Below, in pieces: positions 1-6,909 of a stretch of 17,529 bases of DNA (position 1 is the stretch's first letter; each line of letters opens with the position of its first letter). Below the pieces are notes generated by a model, which was not told where the DNA came from, searched no databases, and worked only from the letters and a program-made list of their open reading frames with translations. The position numbers and the translations under genes were made by a program. The DNA is from Thermoprotei archaeon (GTDB lineage Archaea; Thermoproteota; Nitrososphaeria; Geothermarchaeales; JDFR-13): contig DQVL01000150.1 of the NCBI GenBank assembly GCA_015661745.1, forward strand, positions 1-17,529, given 5' to 3'.

Positions 1-18
1 GTTAAGAGGAGGAGGTGA
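1..18 (+). CDS. 3' end of an upstream gene, probably rps13 (partial)
   Basis: Frame 1 reads V-K-R-R-R and then stops at TGA (16-18). A short basic tail is typical of the C-terminus of archaeal uS13, and rps13 is the usual gene before rps4 in archaea. Only five codons are visible, so the identity rests on gene order. The stop codon lies within the ribosome binding site of rps4. Confidence 0.35.
   Translation, partial: VKRRR
11..18 (+). promoter_or_regulatory. Shine-Dalgarno site of rps4
   Basis: GGAGGTGA is a full match to the archaeal anti-Shine-Dalgarno sequence. It ends 8 bases before ATG 27, so it selects that ATG over the in-frame GTG at 15, which overlaps the site itself. Confidence 0.8.
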
Positions 19-26
19 ATTTATTT

Positions 27-557
27 ATGAGGAGACTAAGAAAGAAATTCGAGGGACCTTTTAAGCCTTGGGATCATGAGCTTTTACTTGAAGAACTACG
101 TTTGATCGGTGAATATGGTCTTAAAAATAAGAGGGAGTTGAGGCGGGCTAATACTTTATTGAAGAAGATTAGGGAGGTTGCCAGGAAGGCATATGGTCTA
201 CCAAGTGAGGAGAGGAGGGCCGTGGAACATAATCTAATTTCAAGACTATATAAAATGGGTGTCTTAGATAAGGACTCTACTTTAGATGATGTTCTACGTC
301 TTGAGGTAAGGGATATTCTGGAAAGACGCCTACAGACACTGGTTTACCGAAAAGGTTTAGCAAAATCTATTTACCATGCTAGACAGATGGTTGTACATAG
401 ACATATAATGGTTGGTGATAGGGTTGAGGATAGGCCTAGTAGAATAGTATATCGTGATGAGGAGGATCTTATTAGGATTAGACCGACAAGTCCATATTCA
501 GATCCAAATCATCCTATATGGAGGGAGGTGAAGGAACTTGTCGAAGGAGAAGAGTAG
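27..557 (+). CDS. rps4: 30S ribosomal protein uS4
   Basis: Primary 16S rRNA-binding protein of the small subunit. The 176-residue product opens with the archaeal uS4 signature (RRLRKKFEGPFKPW, close to the usual KRxRKKYExPxxPW). It continues with the long helical region (YGLKNKRELRRA) and an S4 RNA-binding domain around residues 100-160 (LERRLQTLVYRKGLAKSIYH, then ARQMVVHRHIMVGDRV). Length is normal for the family. ATG 27 is chosen because a perfect GGAGGTGA lies 8 bases upstream. The C-terminus overlaps the start of rps11 by 20 bases, which suggests translational coupling. Nothing looks degraded. Confidence 0.96.
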   Translation: MRRLRKKFEGPFKPWDHELLLEELRLIGEYGLKNKRELRRANTLLKKIREVARKAYGLPSEERRAVEHNLISRLYKMGVLDKDSTLDDVLRLEVRDILERRLQTLVYRKGLAKSIYHARQMVVHRHIMVGDRVEDRPSRIVYRDEEDLIRIRPTSPYSDPNHPIWREVKELVEGEE

Positions 558-948
558 GAGAAGCATCGAAGTATGGGGTGTCGCCCATATATATAGTAGC
601 CTAAACAATACAATTGTCCATATAACTGATTTAACTGGTGGAGAGACAATCGCATTGACATCTGGAGGTATGTTTGTAAAGGCAGATAGATATGAAGGGT
701 CTCCATATGCAGCTATGATGGCTGCTAAGAAGGCCGCCGAAATAGCTAGGTCAAAAGGTATAACTGGTGTACACATTAAGGTTAGAGGTGTAGGCGGACA
801 CTTTTCACCGATACCTGGACCTGGGGCTCAGGCCGCTATCCGAGCACTTGCACGTAGTGGCCTCAAAATAGGGATTGTTGAAGATGTGACACCTATACCA
901 CACGATAGAACTAGGCGGCCAGGTGGTAGGCGGGGTCGTAGACTATGA
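538..948 (+). CDS. rps11: 30S ribosomal protein uS11
   Basis: Platform protein of the 30S subunit near the mRNA exit site. The 136-residue product has the family landmarks: WGVAHIYSSLNNTIVHITDL at residues 13-32, SGGMFVKADR, SPYAAMMAAKKAAE, PGPGAQAAIRALARSGL and the basic tail DVTPIPHDRTRRPGGRRG. The start is TTG. GGAGGTGA at 524-531 ends 6 bases before it, no ATG or GTG occurs before the first conserved block, and an ATG-only search would miss the N-terminus. It begins inside rps4 and overlaps rpoD by the four bases ATGA, as expected for coupled operon genes. Confidence 0.96.
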   Translation: MSKEKSRRSIEVWGVAHIYSSLNNTIVHITDLTGGETIALTSGGMFVKADRYEGSPYAAMMAAKKAAEIARSKGITGVHIKVRGVGGHFSPIPGPGAQAAIRALARSGLKIGIVEDVTPIPHDRTRRPGGRRGRRL

Positions 949-1751
949 AAAAGCCTAAAATTGAAGTTATCGATAAAAACGGCTCTTTCAAGGTTTTAAT
1001 GAAGAATGTTCCAGTCGAGATAGCTAACTCAATTAGACGTATAATTCTTTCAGAGGTTAGAACTTTGGCTATCCATGATGTCTTCATATTTAAAAATAAT
1101 TCGGTCTTGAATGATGATACATTAGCTCATAGACTAGGTTTAATCCCTCTGAAAACATCTAGGAAGAAGGTGAAAGAGCTTTTAGATTCTGTAGATGAAA
1201 CTGATTATGTAACGATAGTTCTAAATGTCTCAGCACGAGACAAGTTTATGACTGTATATTCTAAACATCTTAAATCTAAGGATAAAGAGGTTAAACCAGT
1301 CTCAAATGATATTGTTATCGCGAAATTATCTCCTGGTCAAGCTATAGAAGCTGAATTATGGGCTAGAGTGGGAAGTGGGTCTGAACATGCTAAATGGAGT
1401 CCTGTTTCAGTAGCTGTTGTGAGAGGCCTCCCTAAAATATCATTATCTAAAGATATACCAGCTGATATAGCAAAGAACTTGGTCGATATATGTCCTAAAA
1501 ATGTTTTTATTTTGGAGGATGATAAAGTCAAGATATCAGATCCCTTAAAATGTACATTATGTATGTTATGTGAAAAGGAGTATCCAGAATATGTAAAAGT
1601 TAAAATTGATGAGTCTTCCAGTCTTCTATACATAGAACCTATCGGCCATCTACCAATAAAAGATATTTTTGAGGATGCCTTCGAAATCCTCACGGAGAAA
1701 CTGGATCATTTCATTAAGATGTTAACGGAGGTAGAGATTGATGTCACTTAA
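945..1751 (+). CDS. rpoD: DNA-directed RNA polymerase subunit D, with four-Cys Fe-S domain
   Basis: Archaeal counterpart of bacterial alpha and eukaryotic Rpb3/AC40; with RpoL it forms the platform on which RNA polymerase assembles. The dimerization part shows VPVEIANSIRRIILSEVRTL (residues 22-41) and DTLAHRLGLIPL (58-69). A ferredoxin-like insert follows. C183 sits in DICPKN and C203, C206 and C209 in CTLCMLCEK. Four cysteines in this arrangement are the ligands used by Fe-S-containing archaeal RpoD proteins such as that of Sulfolobus, so a bound cluster is likely but inferred. At 268 residues it is of normal length. It starts at an ATGA overlap with rps11 and overlaps rpl18e by 11 bases. 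Confidence 0.96.
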   Translation: MKKPKIEVIDKNGSFKVLMKNVPVEIANSIRRIILSEVRTLAIHDVFIFKNNSVLNDDTLAHRLGLIPLKTSRKKVKELLDSVDETDYVTIVLNVSARDKFMTVYSKHLKSKDKEVKPVSNDIVIAKLSPGQAIEAELWARVGSGSEHAKWSPVSVAVVRGLPKISLSKDIPADIAKNLVDICPKNVFILEDDKVKISDPLKCTLCMLCEKEYPEYVKVKIDESSSLLYIEPIGHLPIKDIFEDAFEILTEKLDHFIKMLTEVEIDVT

Positions 1752-2100
1752 ATATATGGATAAGAGGCGTCTATATCTAGCTAATCTCCTAAGGAGGGTA
1801 TCAAATAAATATGGTGTAGCTATATGGAAAGCCGTTAGAGATAGGTTGTTAAATCCGAGAAGACGCCGTGTAACTGTTAATATTTCAAAATTAAATCGTT
1901 ATACATCTGAAGGAGAGATAGTTGTTGTTCCTGGTAAGGTTGTAGGCTCTGGAAACATGTCCCATAAGATTATAGTAGGTGCATATAGCTACTCTTTAAC
2001 CGCTAAGAAGAAGCTTTTGGAAGCGGGGTGTGAAGTTCTTTTAATTGAGGAGTTAGTCAGTAGATACCCAGATGGTAAGGGGGTGAAGATTATAGTATGA
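1741..2100 (+). CDS. rpl18e: 50S ribosomal protein eL18
   Basis: Archaeal/eukaryotic large-subunit protein of the L18e/L15 superfamily, 119 residues. Visible landmarks are YLANLLRRVSNKYGVAIWKA, the basic stretch NPRRRRVTVNISKLNRYT, and VVVPGKVVGSGNMSHKIIVG in the core. GGAGGTAG at 1727-1734 ends 6 bases before ATG 1741, which favours that start over the in-frame TTG at 1738 and the ATG at 1756. The gene begins inside the end of rpoD and ends in a four-base ATGA overlap with rpl13, the standard archaeal order. Confidence 0.95.
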   Translation: MSLKYMDKRRLYLANLLRRVSNKYGVAIWKAVRDRLLNPRRRRVTVNISKLNRYTSEGEIVVVPGKVVGSGNMSHKIIVGAYSYSLTAKKKLLEAGCEVLLIEELVSRYPDGKGVKIIV

Positions 2101-2564
2101 ACTCAATAAACCGTGAAATTGTGGTAGATGCCGAGAATGCGGTTGTTGGTAGACTTGCATCAAAAGTTGCTAAGCTATTGCTAGAGGGGTATAGAGTATA
2201 TATAGTCAATATTGATAAAGCGGTTATAACGGGTAAGCGAAAAAGAGTTTTAGAAGATTTTACTAGGAGGCTATGGATAAAGTCTAATGTTAATCCCCGT
2301 AGACACGGACCTTTTAAACCTAGGTCGCCCGAGGGTATATTTAGGAGGGTTGTCCGTGGCATGCTTCCAAGGAGGAAGCCTAGGGGGAAGTCTGCATATA
2401 AAAGGTTACGGGTATATAGAGGTGTCCCAGCTTCATTATCGGGTAGAGACTTTATAGTATTTGATGATGTATTATATCGAGAGAATCCATATGGATCAGT
2501 AACTTTATATGAGATAGCCAAATCTATAGGTTGGATACCCATTGAAGAGAGGGTTGGAGGTTGA
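2097..2564 (+). CDS. rpl13: 50S ribosomal protein uL13
   Basis: Early-assembling 23S rRNA-binding protein of the large subunit, 155 residues. Conserved segments are VVDAENAVVGRLASKVAKLL near the N-terminus, VNIDKAVITGKRKR, the basic block RRHGPFKPRSPEGIFRRVVR, and GMLPRRKPRGKSAYKRLRVY. The start is the ATG that shares four bases with the rpl18e stop. Rps9 follows six bases after the stop, and the rps9 ribosome binding site overlaps the last codons of this gene. Confidence 0.96.
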   Translation: MNSINREIVVDAENAVVGRLASKVAKLLLEGYRVYIVNIDKAVITGKRKRVLEDFTRRLWIKSNVNPRRHGPFKPRSPEGIFRRVVRGMLPRRKPRGKSAYKRLRVYRGVPASLSGRDFIVFDDVLYRENPYGSVTLYEIAKSIGWIPIEERVGG

Positions 2565-2570
2565 TAATAT

Positions 2571-2978
2571 ATGGCTAGAGCATCTGTAAAGGTATTTACT
2601 GGAAAGAGAAAACGTGCTGTGGCGAGGGCAATAGTAAGACCTGGATCGGGGAATATAAGAATAAATGGCTATCCAGTTGAGCTTTGGGGGCATGAAATAG
2701 CTAGGATGCGTGTTATCCAAACACTTTTATTGGCTGGTGATGTAGCCAGAAAATATGATATAGAGGTCAAAGTCTCTGGGGGAGGTTTTATGGGTCAGGC
2801 TGAAGCAGTAAGTATAGCGATTGCCCGTGCATTAATAAATGTGTCGAGGAGTAAAAGACTAAAATCCATATATGAAAATTTTGATCGCCACCTTATAGCT
2901 GGTGATCCGAGGAGGACAGAGCCTAAGAAGCCACTTGGACCCGGCCCTAGAAGACGGAAACAAACATCCTATAGGTGA
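2571..2978 (+). CDS. rps9: 30S ribosomal protein uS9
   Basis: Small-subunit head protein whose C-terminal tail reaches the P-site tRNA. The 135-residue product has FTGKRKRAVARAIVRPGSG, VSGGGFMGQAEAVSIAIARA and the tail KKPLGPGPRRRKQTSYR. The terminal YR is the family hallmark. GGAGGTTGA at 2556-2564 precedes ATG 2571 at normal spacing. RpoN follows after seven bases, as in most archaea. Confidence 0.97.
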   Translation: MARASVKVFTGKRKRAVARAIVRPGSGNIRINGYPVELWGHEIARMRVIQTLLLAGDVARKYDIEVKVSGGGFMGQAEAVSIAIARALINVSRSKRLKSIYENFDRHLIAGDPRRTEPKKPLGPGPRRRKQTSYR

Positions 2979-2985
2979 TGGAATA

Positions 2986-3210
2986 ATGATAATACCTGTT
3001 AGATGCTTTACATGTGGTGCACTTATAGGCGATAAATGGGAAACCTTTATATCCAGAGTTGAGGATGGTGAGGATCCAAAGGATGTATTGGATGATTTAG
3101 GGGTAACTAGATACTGTTGTAGGAGAATGCTACTATCCCATATAGAGGCTATTGACGATATAATCAAGTATAGAGGGATAGAATATGGAGGTGAAGGTAA
3201 GAAGAGTTGA
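2986..3210 (+). CDS. rpoN: DNA-directed RNA polymerase subunit N
   Basis: Small zinc-binding subunit (Rpb10 homologue, 74 residues) that helps assemble the RpoD/RpoL platform. The zinc ligands are clear: C7 and C10 in PVRCFTCG and the adjacent pair C44-C45 in TRYCCRRM. The frame is open upstream to 2902, but that part is antisense to nothing and merely overlaps rps9. ATG 2986 with GGTGAT six bases upstream gives the canonical MIIPVRCFTCG N-terminus. Its last 26 bases overlap eno. Subunit K (rpoK), which often follows rpoN in archaea, is absent here. Confidence 0.96.
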   Translation: MIIPVRCFTCGALIGDKWETFISRVEDGEDPKDVLDDLGVTRYCCRRMLLSHIEAIDDIIKYRGIEYGGEGKKS

Positions 3211-4432
3211 AGGATATATAGTTTTTGATTCGAGGGGTAGCCCAACTATAGAAGTCTCTATAACCTCTGAACGTGGATTTAGGGGGAGGTTCGCATCACC
3301 TTCAGGTAAAAGCGTAGGTAAATATGAGGCTCCCCCTCTTCCAAAGGATGGTATCTTAGGGGCTAAGAAAATTGTGGATGAAGCTAATAAATACTTCCAT
3401 AACTTTAGTTTCTCGACTCAAGCAGAGTTTGATGATGCTATTAAACGTTTCGATGGTGGGCCTAGATATGAAAGAATAGGTACTATAGTAAGTCTAGGAC
3501 TCTCTTTTGCCGCCGCTGACTTGGCATCTAATGAAGGAGGTATACCTATGTATAAATGGATTGGTGGGGATATAAAACCGACCTTTCCGATACCAATATG
3601 TAATGTATTGGGTGGTGGAAAACATGCCCTGAATAGATCTATTGATATCCAGGAGATACTGGTATTTCCACTTAATGCCCGGTCATATAGAGATGCCTAT
3701 ACATCTACCCTGGAAGTATATAGAAAGGTTTCGGAGCTACTTAGTGATAGGGATATGTTCTTTACTGGGGGAAGGAATGATGAAGGTGCCTGGGTAACGA
3801 CATTAACAGATGAAGAAGCATTCGATATTGTATGGGACTCGGTTGATAGGGTTAGGAGTGAGGTGGGTGTTAAATTTGGTGTTGGTATTGATATGGCATC
3901 ATCATCCTTATGGGATGTAGAGTCAAAAGTATATGTATATCGAAGGTCTGGGGTCAATAGGGATCGAGAAGAACAAATTGAATATGTAATAGATCTTGTG
4001 AAGAAGCATAATATTCAATATGTTGAGGATCCTCTACATGAGGATGATTTCCCAGGGTTTTCATATATTAGGAAGAGACTTGGTAATAAAGTTTTGGTGG
4101 TAGGCGACGATCTATATGTTACAAACATATCCCGTATTAAATTAGGTATTAGTGAAAGAGCTGGAAACGCCGTGATTATAAAGCCTAATCAAGTTGGGGA
4201 TGTATCAACTACTTTTCAGGCGTCTAAATCAGCCTCGGAAGGCGGGTTTAAAGTTGTAGTATCGCATAGGAGTGGAGAAACTCATTACCCCCATCTGGCT
4301 CATCTAGCCTTAGCTGTAGAAGCTGATATGTTTAAGGTAAGCCCTGTCTATGGAGAGAGAGTTATAAAACATAATGAGCTTCTATTAATTGAGGATTTAT
4401 ATGGGAGTCGAGGGGTTAAACGTATTTGGTGA
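3185..4432 (+). CDS. eno: Enolase, divergent (phosphopyruvate hydratase)
   Basis: Interconverts 2-phosphoglycerate and phosphoenolpyruvate in the cytoplasm. The 415-residue length fits the family. All catalytic positions can be placed: S43 in the SGKSVG loop, H147 (GGGKHA), E157, E200 (NDEG), Mg ligands D236, E281 (EDP) and D308 (GDDL), K333 (IKPNQVG), H361-R362-S363 and K384. Surroundings are unusual. The normal SHRSGETED reads SHRSGETHY, KxGA near K384 reads KVSP, HAGN reads HALN, and the usual RDGD..GKGV strand is PKDGILGAKKI. It is probably an active but fast-evolving enolase; a paralogue with a shifted substrate cannot be excluded. Enolase between rpoN and rps2 is normal archaeal order, which supports the orthologous role. 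It starts within rpoN. Confidence 0.88.
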   Translation: MEVKVRRVEGYIVFDSRGSPTIEVSITSERGFRGRFASPSGKSVGKYEAPPLPKDGILGAKKIVDEANKYFHNFSFSTQAEFDDAIKRFDGGPRYERIGTIVSLGLSFAAADLASNEGGIPMYKWIGGDIKPTFPIPICNVLGGGKHALNRSIDIQEILVFPLNARSYRDAYTSTLEVYRKVSELLSDRDMFFTGGRNDEGAWVTTLTDEEAFDIVWDSVDRVRSEVGVKFGVGIDMASSSLWDVESKVYVYRRSGVNRDREEQIEYVIDLVKKHNIQYVEDPLHEDDFPGFSYIRKRLGNKVLVVGDDLYVTNISRIKLGISERAGNAVIIKPNQVGDVSTTFQASKSASEGGFKVVVSHRSGETHYPHLAHLALAVEADMFKVSPVYGERVIKHNELLLIEDLYGSRGVKRIW

Positions 4433-4437
4433 TTTGA

Positions 4438-5076
4438 ATGAGTGAGGACAACGCTATAGATATTGACAAGGTCGAGATAAATAAGGATTTAATGATAAAA
4501 TATAGGGTTCATTATGGACGGAATATAAAGACTAATTTTAGTAGTAGTTTCATACATGGTATCCATCCAAAGGGGTTCTACCTGATAGATGTTACTAAGA
4601 CGCTTGAAAGGTTAGAAGCTGCTGTCAAGCTTCTATCCAGGTATGAACCAGAGAATATCTTGATGCATTCCTCCAGGGATTTCGCGTTTAAAGGGTTGGA
4701 AGAACTTGGAAAGTTAACTGGTTTTAAAGTAAAGTATGGACGTTTCTTACCTGGTACACTAACAAACTATATTCTTGAACATAATGTCGATGCCCAAATC
4801 CTATTTGTTATTGATCATACATTTGACTCTCAAGCTGTTGATGAAGCACTCAAAATGAAGCTTCCTATTATATCCTTTGTAGATACAAATTCAGATGGTG
4901 AATATGTGGATCTAGCTATACCAGCTAATAATAAAGGTAAGTATTCTATCGCCGCTTTATTATGGAGTTTAGCTGTTCTATATCTTAGGGAGAAGGGTAT
5001 CCTAAAAAGCGATGAAGTAATTAATAAGAGTATAGAGGACTTTATGGTGTCCCCTGAACATGCCCCGGCCATTTAG
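4438..5076 (+). CDS. rps2: 30S ribosomal protein uS2
   Basis: Small-subunit protein bridging head and body (SA/p40 homologue), 212 residues. Family features are IHPKGFYLIDVTKTLERLEA (residues 42-61), ENILMHSSRDFAFKGLEELG, YGRFLPGTLTNYILEH, the VIDHTFDSQAVDEALKMKLP strand-helix, and PIISFVDTNSDGEYVDLAIP followed by NNKGKYSIAALLW. The N-terminal block (YRVHYGRNIKTNFSSSF) departs from the usual GVHIGTQ form but aligns in place. ATG 4438 follows GGTGAT four bases upstream and lies five bases after eno. The C-terminal codons overlap the MEMO gene by 17 bases. Confidence 0.93.
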   Translation: MSEDNAIDIDKVEINKDLMIKYRVHYGRNIKTNFSSSFIHGIHPKGFYLIDVTKTLERLEAAVKLLSRYEPENILMHSSRDFAFKGLEELGKLTGFKVKYGRFLPGTLTNYILEHNVDAQILFVIDHTFDSQAVDEALKMKLPIISFVDTNSDGEYVDLAIPANNKGKYSIAALLWSLAVLYLREKGILKSDEVINKSIEDFMVSPEHAPAI

Positions 5077-5929
5077 GAAGCCATATGTAGCAGGCTATTT
5101 CTATCCGGGAGAACGTGGAGAACTATTAAATGAGTTGGACCGTATCTTTAAGAGCGGTCGTGGTCCAGGTTTGGTCATCGATAAAAGATGGGCCGGTAAA
5201 AAGGTTTTAGGAGGTATCTTCCCCCATGCAGGCTATCAATATAGTGGTGAGATAGCTGCCCACGGATATGCAGCCTACTTTGGCTCCGGATTAAAGAAGC
5301 TTATAATCCTCATAGGCCCTAATCACCATGGATTGGGGGCCTCCATATCTGTTTATCCAGGAGGTGTTTGGGAGACTCCATTGGGGGTAGTTAAGGTAGA
5401 TAAGGACTTCTCAAATATACTCTCAAGTTACAAAGGTTATATTGCCTTAGATGAACAGGGGCATAAATATGAACATTCTATTGAGGTTCATATACCTTTT
5501 CTACAGTACTTACATAGCCTTGGTAATAAAGAGTTTAGTATAGTGCCCATTACAATGCTCCTACAAGTATCTAATGCAGTTATTGAGCTTGGTGATGCAT
5601 TATTAGAGACTTTAAAAAGCTATGATATTGACGATATATTTATAGTTGCATCAACAGATTTCACCCACTATGAATCCTCTGAAGAGGCTAGGTCTAAGGA
5701 TGAAAAGGCTTTTGAATCAATAATTAATTTGGATTCTATATCCCTAATCCAGAATGTTTATGAGTATGACATATCCATGTGTGGATTTGGACCTACTGCT
5801 ACACTCCTCTATATTGCTAAGAGGCTTGGTGGATATAAAGCTGAATTATTGAAATATGGTCATAGTGGAGAAGTTACTGGTGACGATTCAAACGTTGTCT
5901 CATATGCTACCTTCATAATCTATAAATAA
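5060..5929 (+). CDS. MEMO family protein (AmmeMemoRadiSam system protein B type)
   Basis: Member of the MEMO family, a metal-binding fold related to class III extradiol dioxygenases; the archaeal substrate is unknown. The 289-residue product shows the conserved pocket: H56 in IFPHAGYQYSG, H89-H90 in GPNHHGLG, the EHSIEVHIPFLQ block (138-149), STDFTHYE (198-205), C241 in CGFGP, and YGHSGEVTGDDSNVVSY near the end. Start is ATG 5060, inside the rps2 tail and frame-shifted relative to it, so expression is probably coupled to the ribosomal operon. Archaeal genomes commonly keep this gene between rps2 and mevalonate kinase, a linkage without a clear explanation. Family assignment is firm, function is not. 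Confidence 0.92.
   Translation: MPRPFRKPYVAGYFYPGERGELLNELDRIFKSGRGPGLVIDKRWAGKKVLGGIFPHAGYQYSGEIAAHGYAAYFGSGLKKLIILIGPNHHGLGASISVYPGGVWETPLGVVKVDKDFSNILSSYKGYIALDEQGHKYEHSIEVHIPFLQYLHSLGNKEFSIVPITMLLQVSNAVIELGDALLETLKSYDIDDIFIVASTDFTHYESSEEARSKDEKAFESIINLDSISLIQNVYEYDISMCGFGPTATLLYIAKRLGGYKAELLKYGHSGEVTGDDSNVVSYATFIIYK
5921..5928 (+). promoter_or_regulatory. Candidate TATA box for a leaderless mvk transcript
   Basis: TATAAATA overlaps the last two codons and the stop of the MEMO gene. Its centre lies about 25 bases before ATG 5950, the archaeal TATA-to-start distance, and no Shine-Dalgarno match occurs between 5929 and 5950. Together these suggest transcription starting at or next to the mvk start codon. 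This is inferred from spacing only. Confidence 0.5.
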
Positions 5930-5949
5930 AGTATATAATTACATCTTAT

Positions 5950-6882
5950 ATGGCATCATTTGTTAAAGCCAGTTCCCCGGCTAAACTTATATTAATGGGT
6001 GAACACTTTGTAGTTCATAATTCACATGCTATTTCCACAGCCCTAGACATACATGTAGATGGTATTATAATTGATGATGGAGGAGGATATATAGAGATAG
6101 AGTATCTAGATCATACCGAGAGGTATGACCTGTCAATAGATAATATAATTACGAGATTTATCAATTTCTTATGTAAAGAATATGGAGTTGATAGAAAACC
6201 CACTCTAAAAATTAAATATAATTTTCCGGTATCGGCTGGTCTAGGGTCTTCAGCATCCTTCGCCACAGTTGCTACTAAACTTTTCCATAAAATGTATACT
6301 GGAGAAGATCCATCTAAACATGTGATCTATAGATTCGGGTCTATATTTGAAAAAAGTGTTCATGGTAATCCATCTGGAATTGATTTATCAACAGTTGTTG
6401 AGGGAGGAGTTATCCTTTTTAAGAGGGGTGTAGGCGTAAAAGATAGAATGGAGTCACTTAATCTAGGTGACACAAACATTGTCGTCGTGGATTCAGGTGT
6501 AAAGAGATCCACGGGTAAACTTGTATCTCATGTAACATATAATTTGAATAGTCTCCCGGATAGAATTAGAGAAGGTCTAATCGATGTTGTAGACTCTGTT
6601 GTAAACCATGCATGGAGCTCAATTAGAAGGGGAGATATAAAATCTTTTTCAGAGGCTGTTAAGTCGAATCATTATCTACTCAAATATATAGGTGTATATA
6701 ACAAGTGGTTGGATAGAATAGTGGATGATCTTATTGAATTGGGTGCATCTGCAGCCAAAGTTACTGGGGCAGGTGGCGGAGGATGTGTATATGGATTGGT
6801 GGATAAAACATTGGTTATGGATGTAAAGAGATACTTCGCTGATAGAGGTTATCGGGTTTATACTCCAAAGATTTATTTCTAG
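5950..6882 (+). CDS. mvk: Mevalonate kinase
   Basis: Phosphorylates mevalonate to 5-phosphomevalonate, the first kinase step toward archaeal isoprenoid lipids. GHMP-kinase motifs are present in order: SSPAKLILMGEH (residues 8-19), PVSAGLGSSAS (93-103, ATP-binding loop), HGNPSGID with catalytic D145, and VTGAGGGG (271-278). The 310-residue length is typical of archaeal MVK. The 20 bases before ATG 5950 lack a ribosome binding site and are preceded by a TATA box, so this gene may open a new transcript. Isopentenyl phosphate kinase, which frequently follows mvk in archaea, is absent; type 2 IPP isomerase comes next. Confidence 0.95.
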   Translation: MASFVKASSPAKLILMGEHFVVHNSHAISTALDIHVDGIIIDDGGGYIEIEYLDHTERYDLSIDNIITRFINFLCKEYGVDRKPTLKIKYNFPVSAGLGSSASFATVATKLFHKMYTGEDPSKHVIYRFGSIFEKSVHGNPSGIDLSTVVEGGVILFKRGVGVKDRMESLNLGDTNIVVVDSGVKRSTGKLVSHVTYNLNSLPDRIREGLIDVVDSVVNHAWSSIRRGDIKSFSEAVKSNHYLLKYIGVYNKWLDRIVDDLIELGASAAKVTGAGGGGCVYGLVDKTLVMDVKRYFADRGYRVYTPKIYF

Positions 6883-6909
6883 AATATTCTATTATAGGAG
6901 TTGATTATA

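Noticed and set aside
498..776. Minus-strand ORFs opposite rps11, and similar ones opposite rpoD, rps9, eno, rps2, fni, gds, gltX, aIF2-gamma and rpoE
   Set aside because: Each lies antisense to a clear conserved gene, lacks a ribosome binding site and shows no family motif; they are by-products of the codon bias.
2979..3184. rpoK expected beside rpoN
   Set aside because: No rpoK-like frame is present between rps9 and eno; rpoK is often located elsewhere, so this is not evidence of loss.
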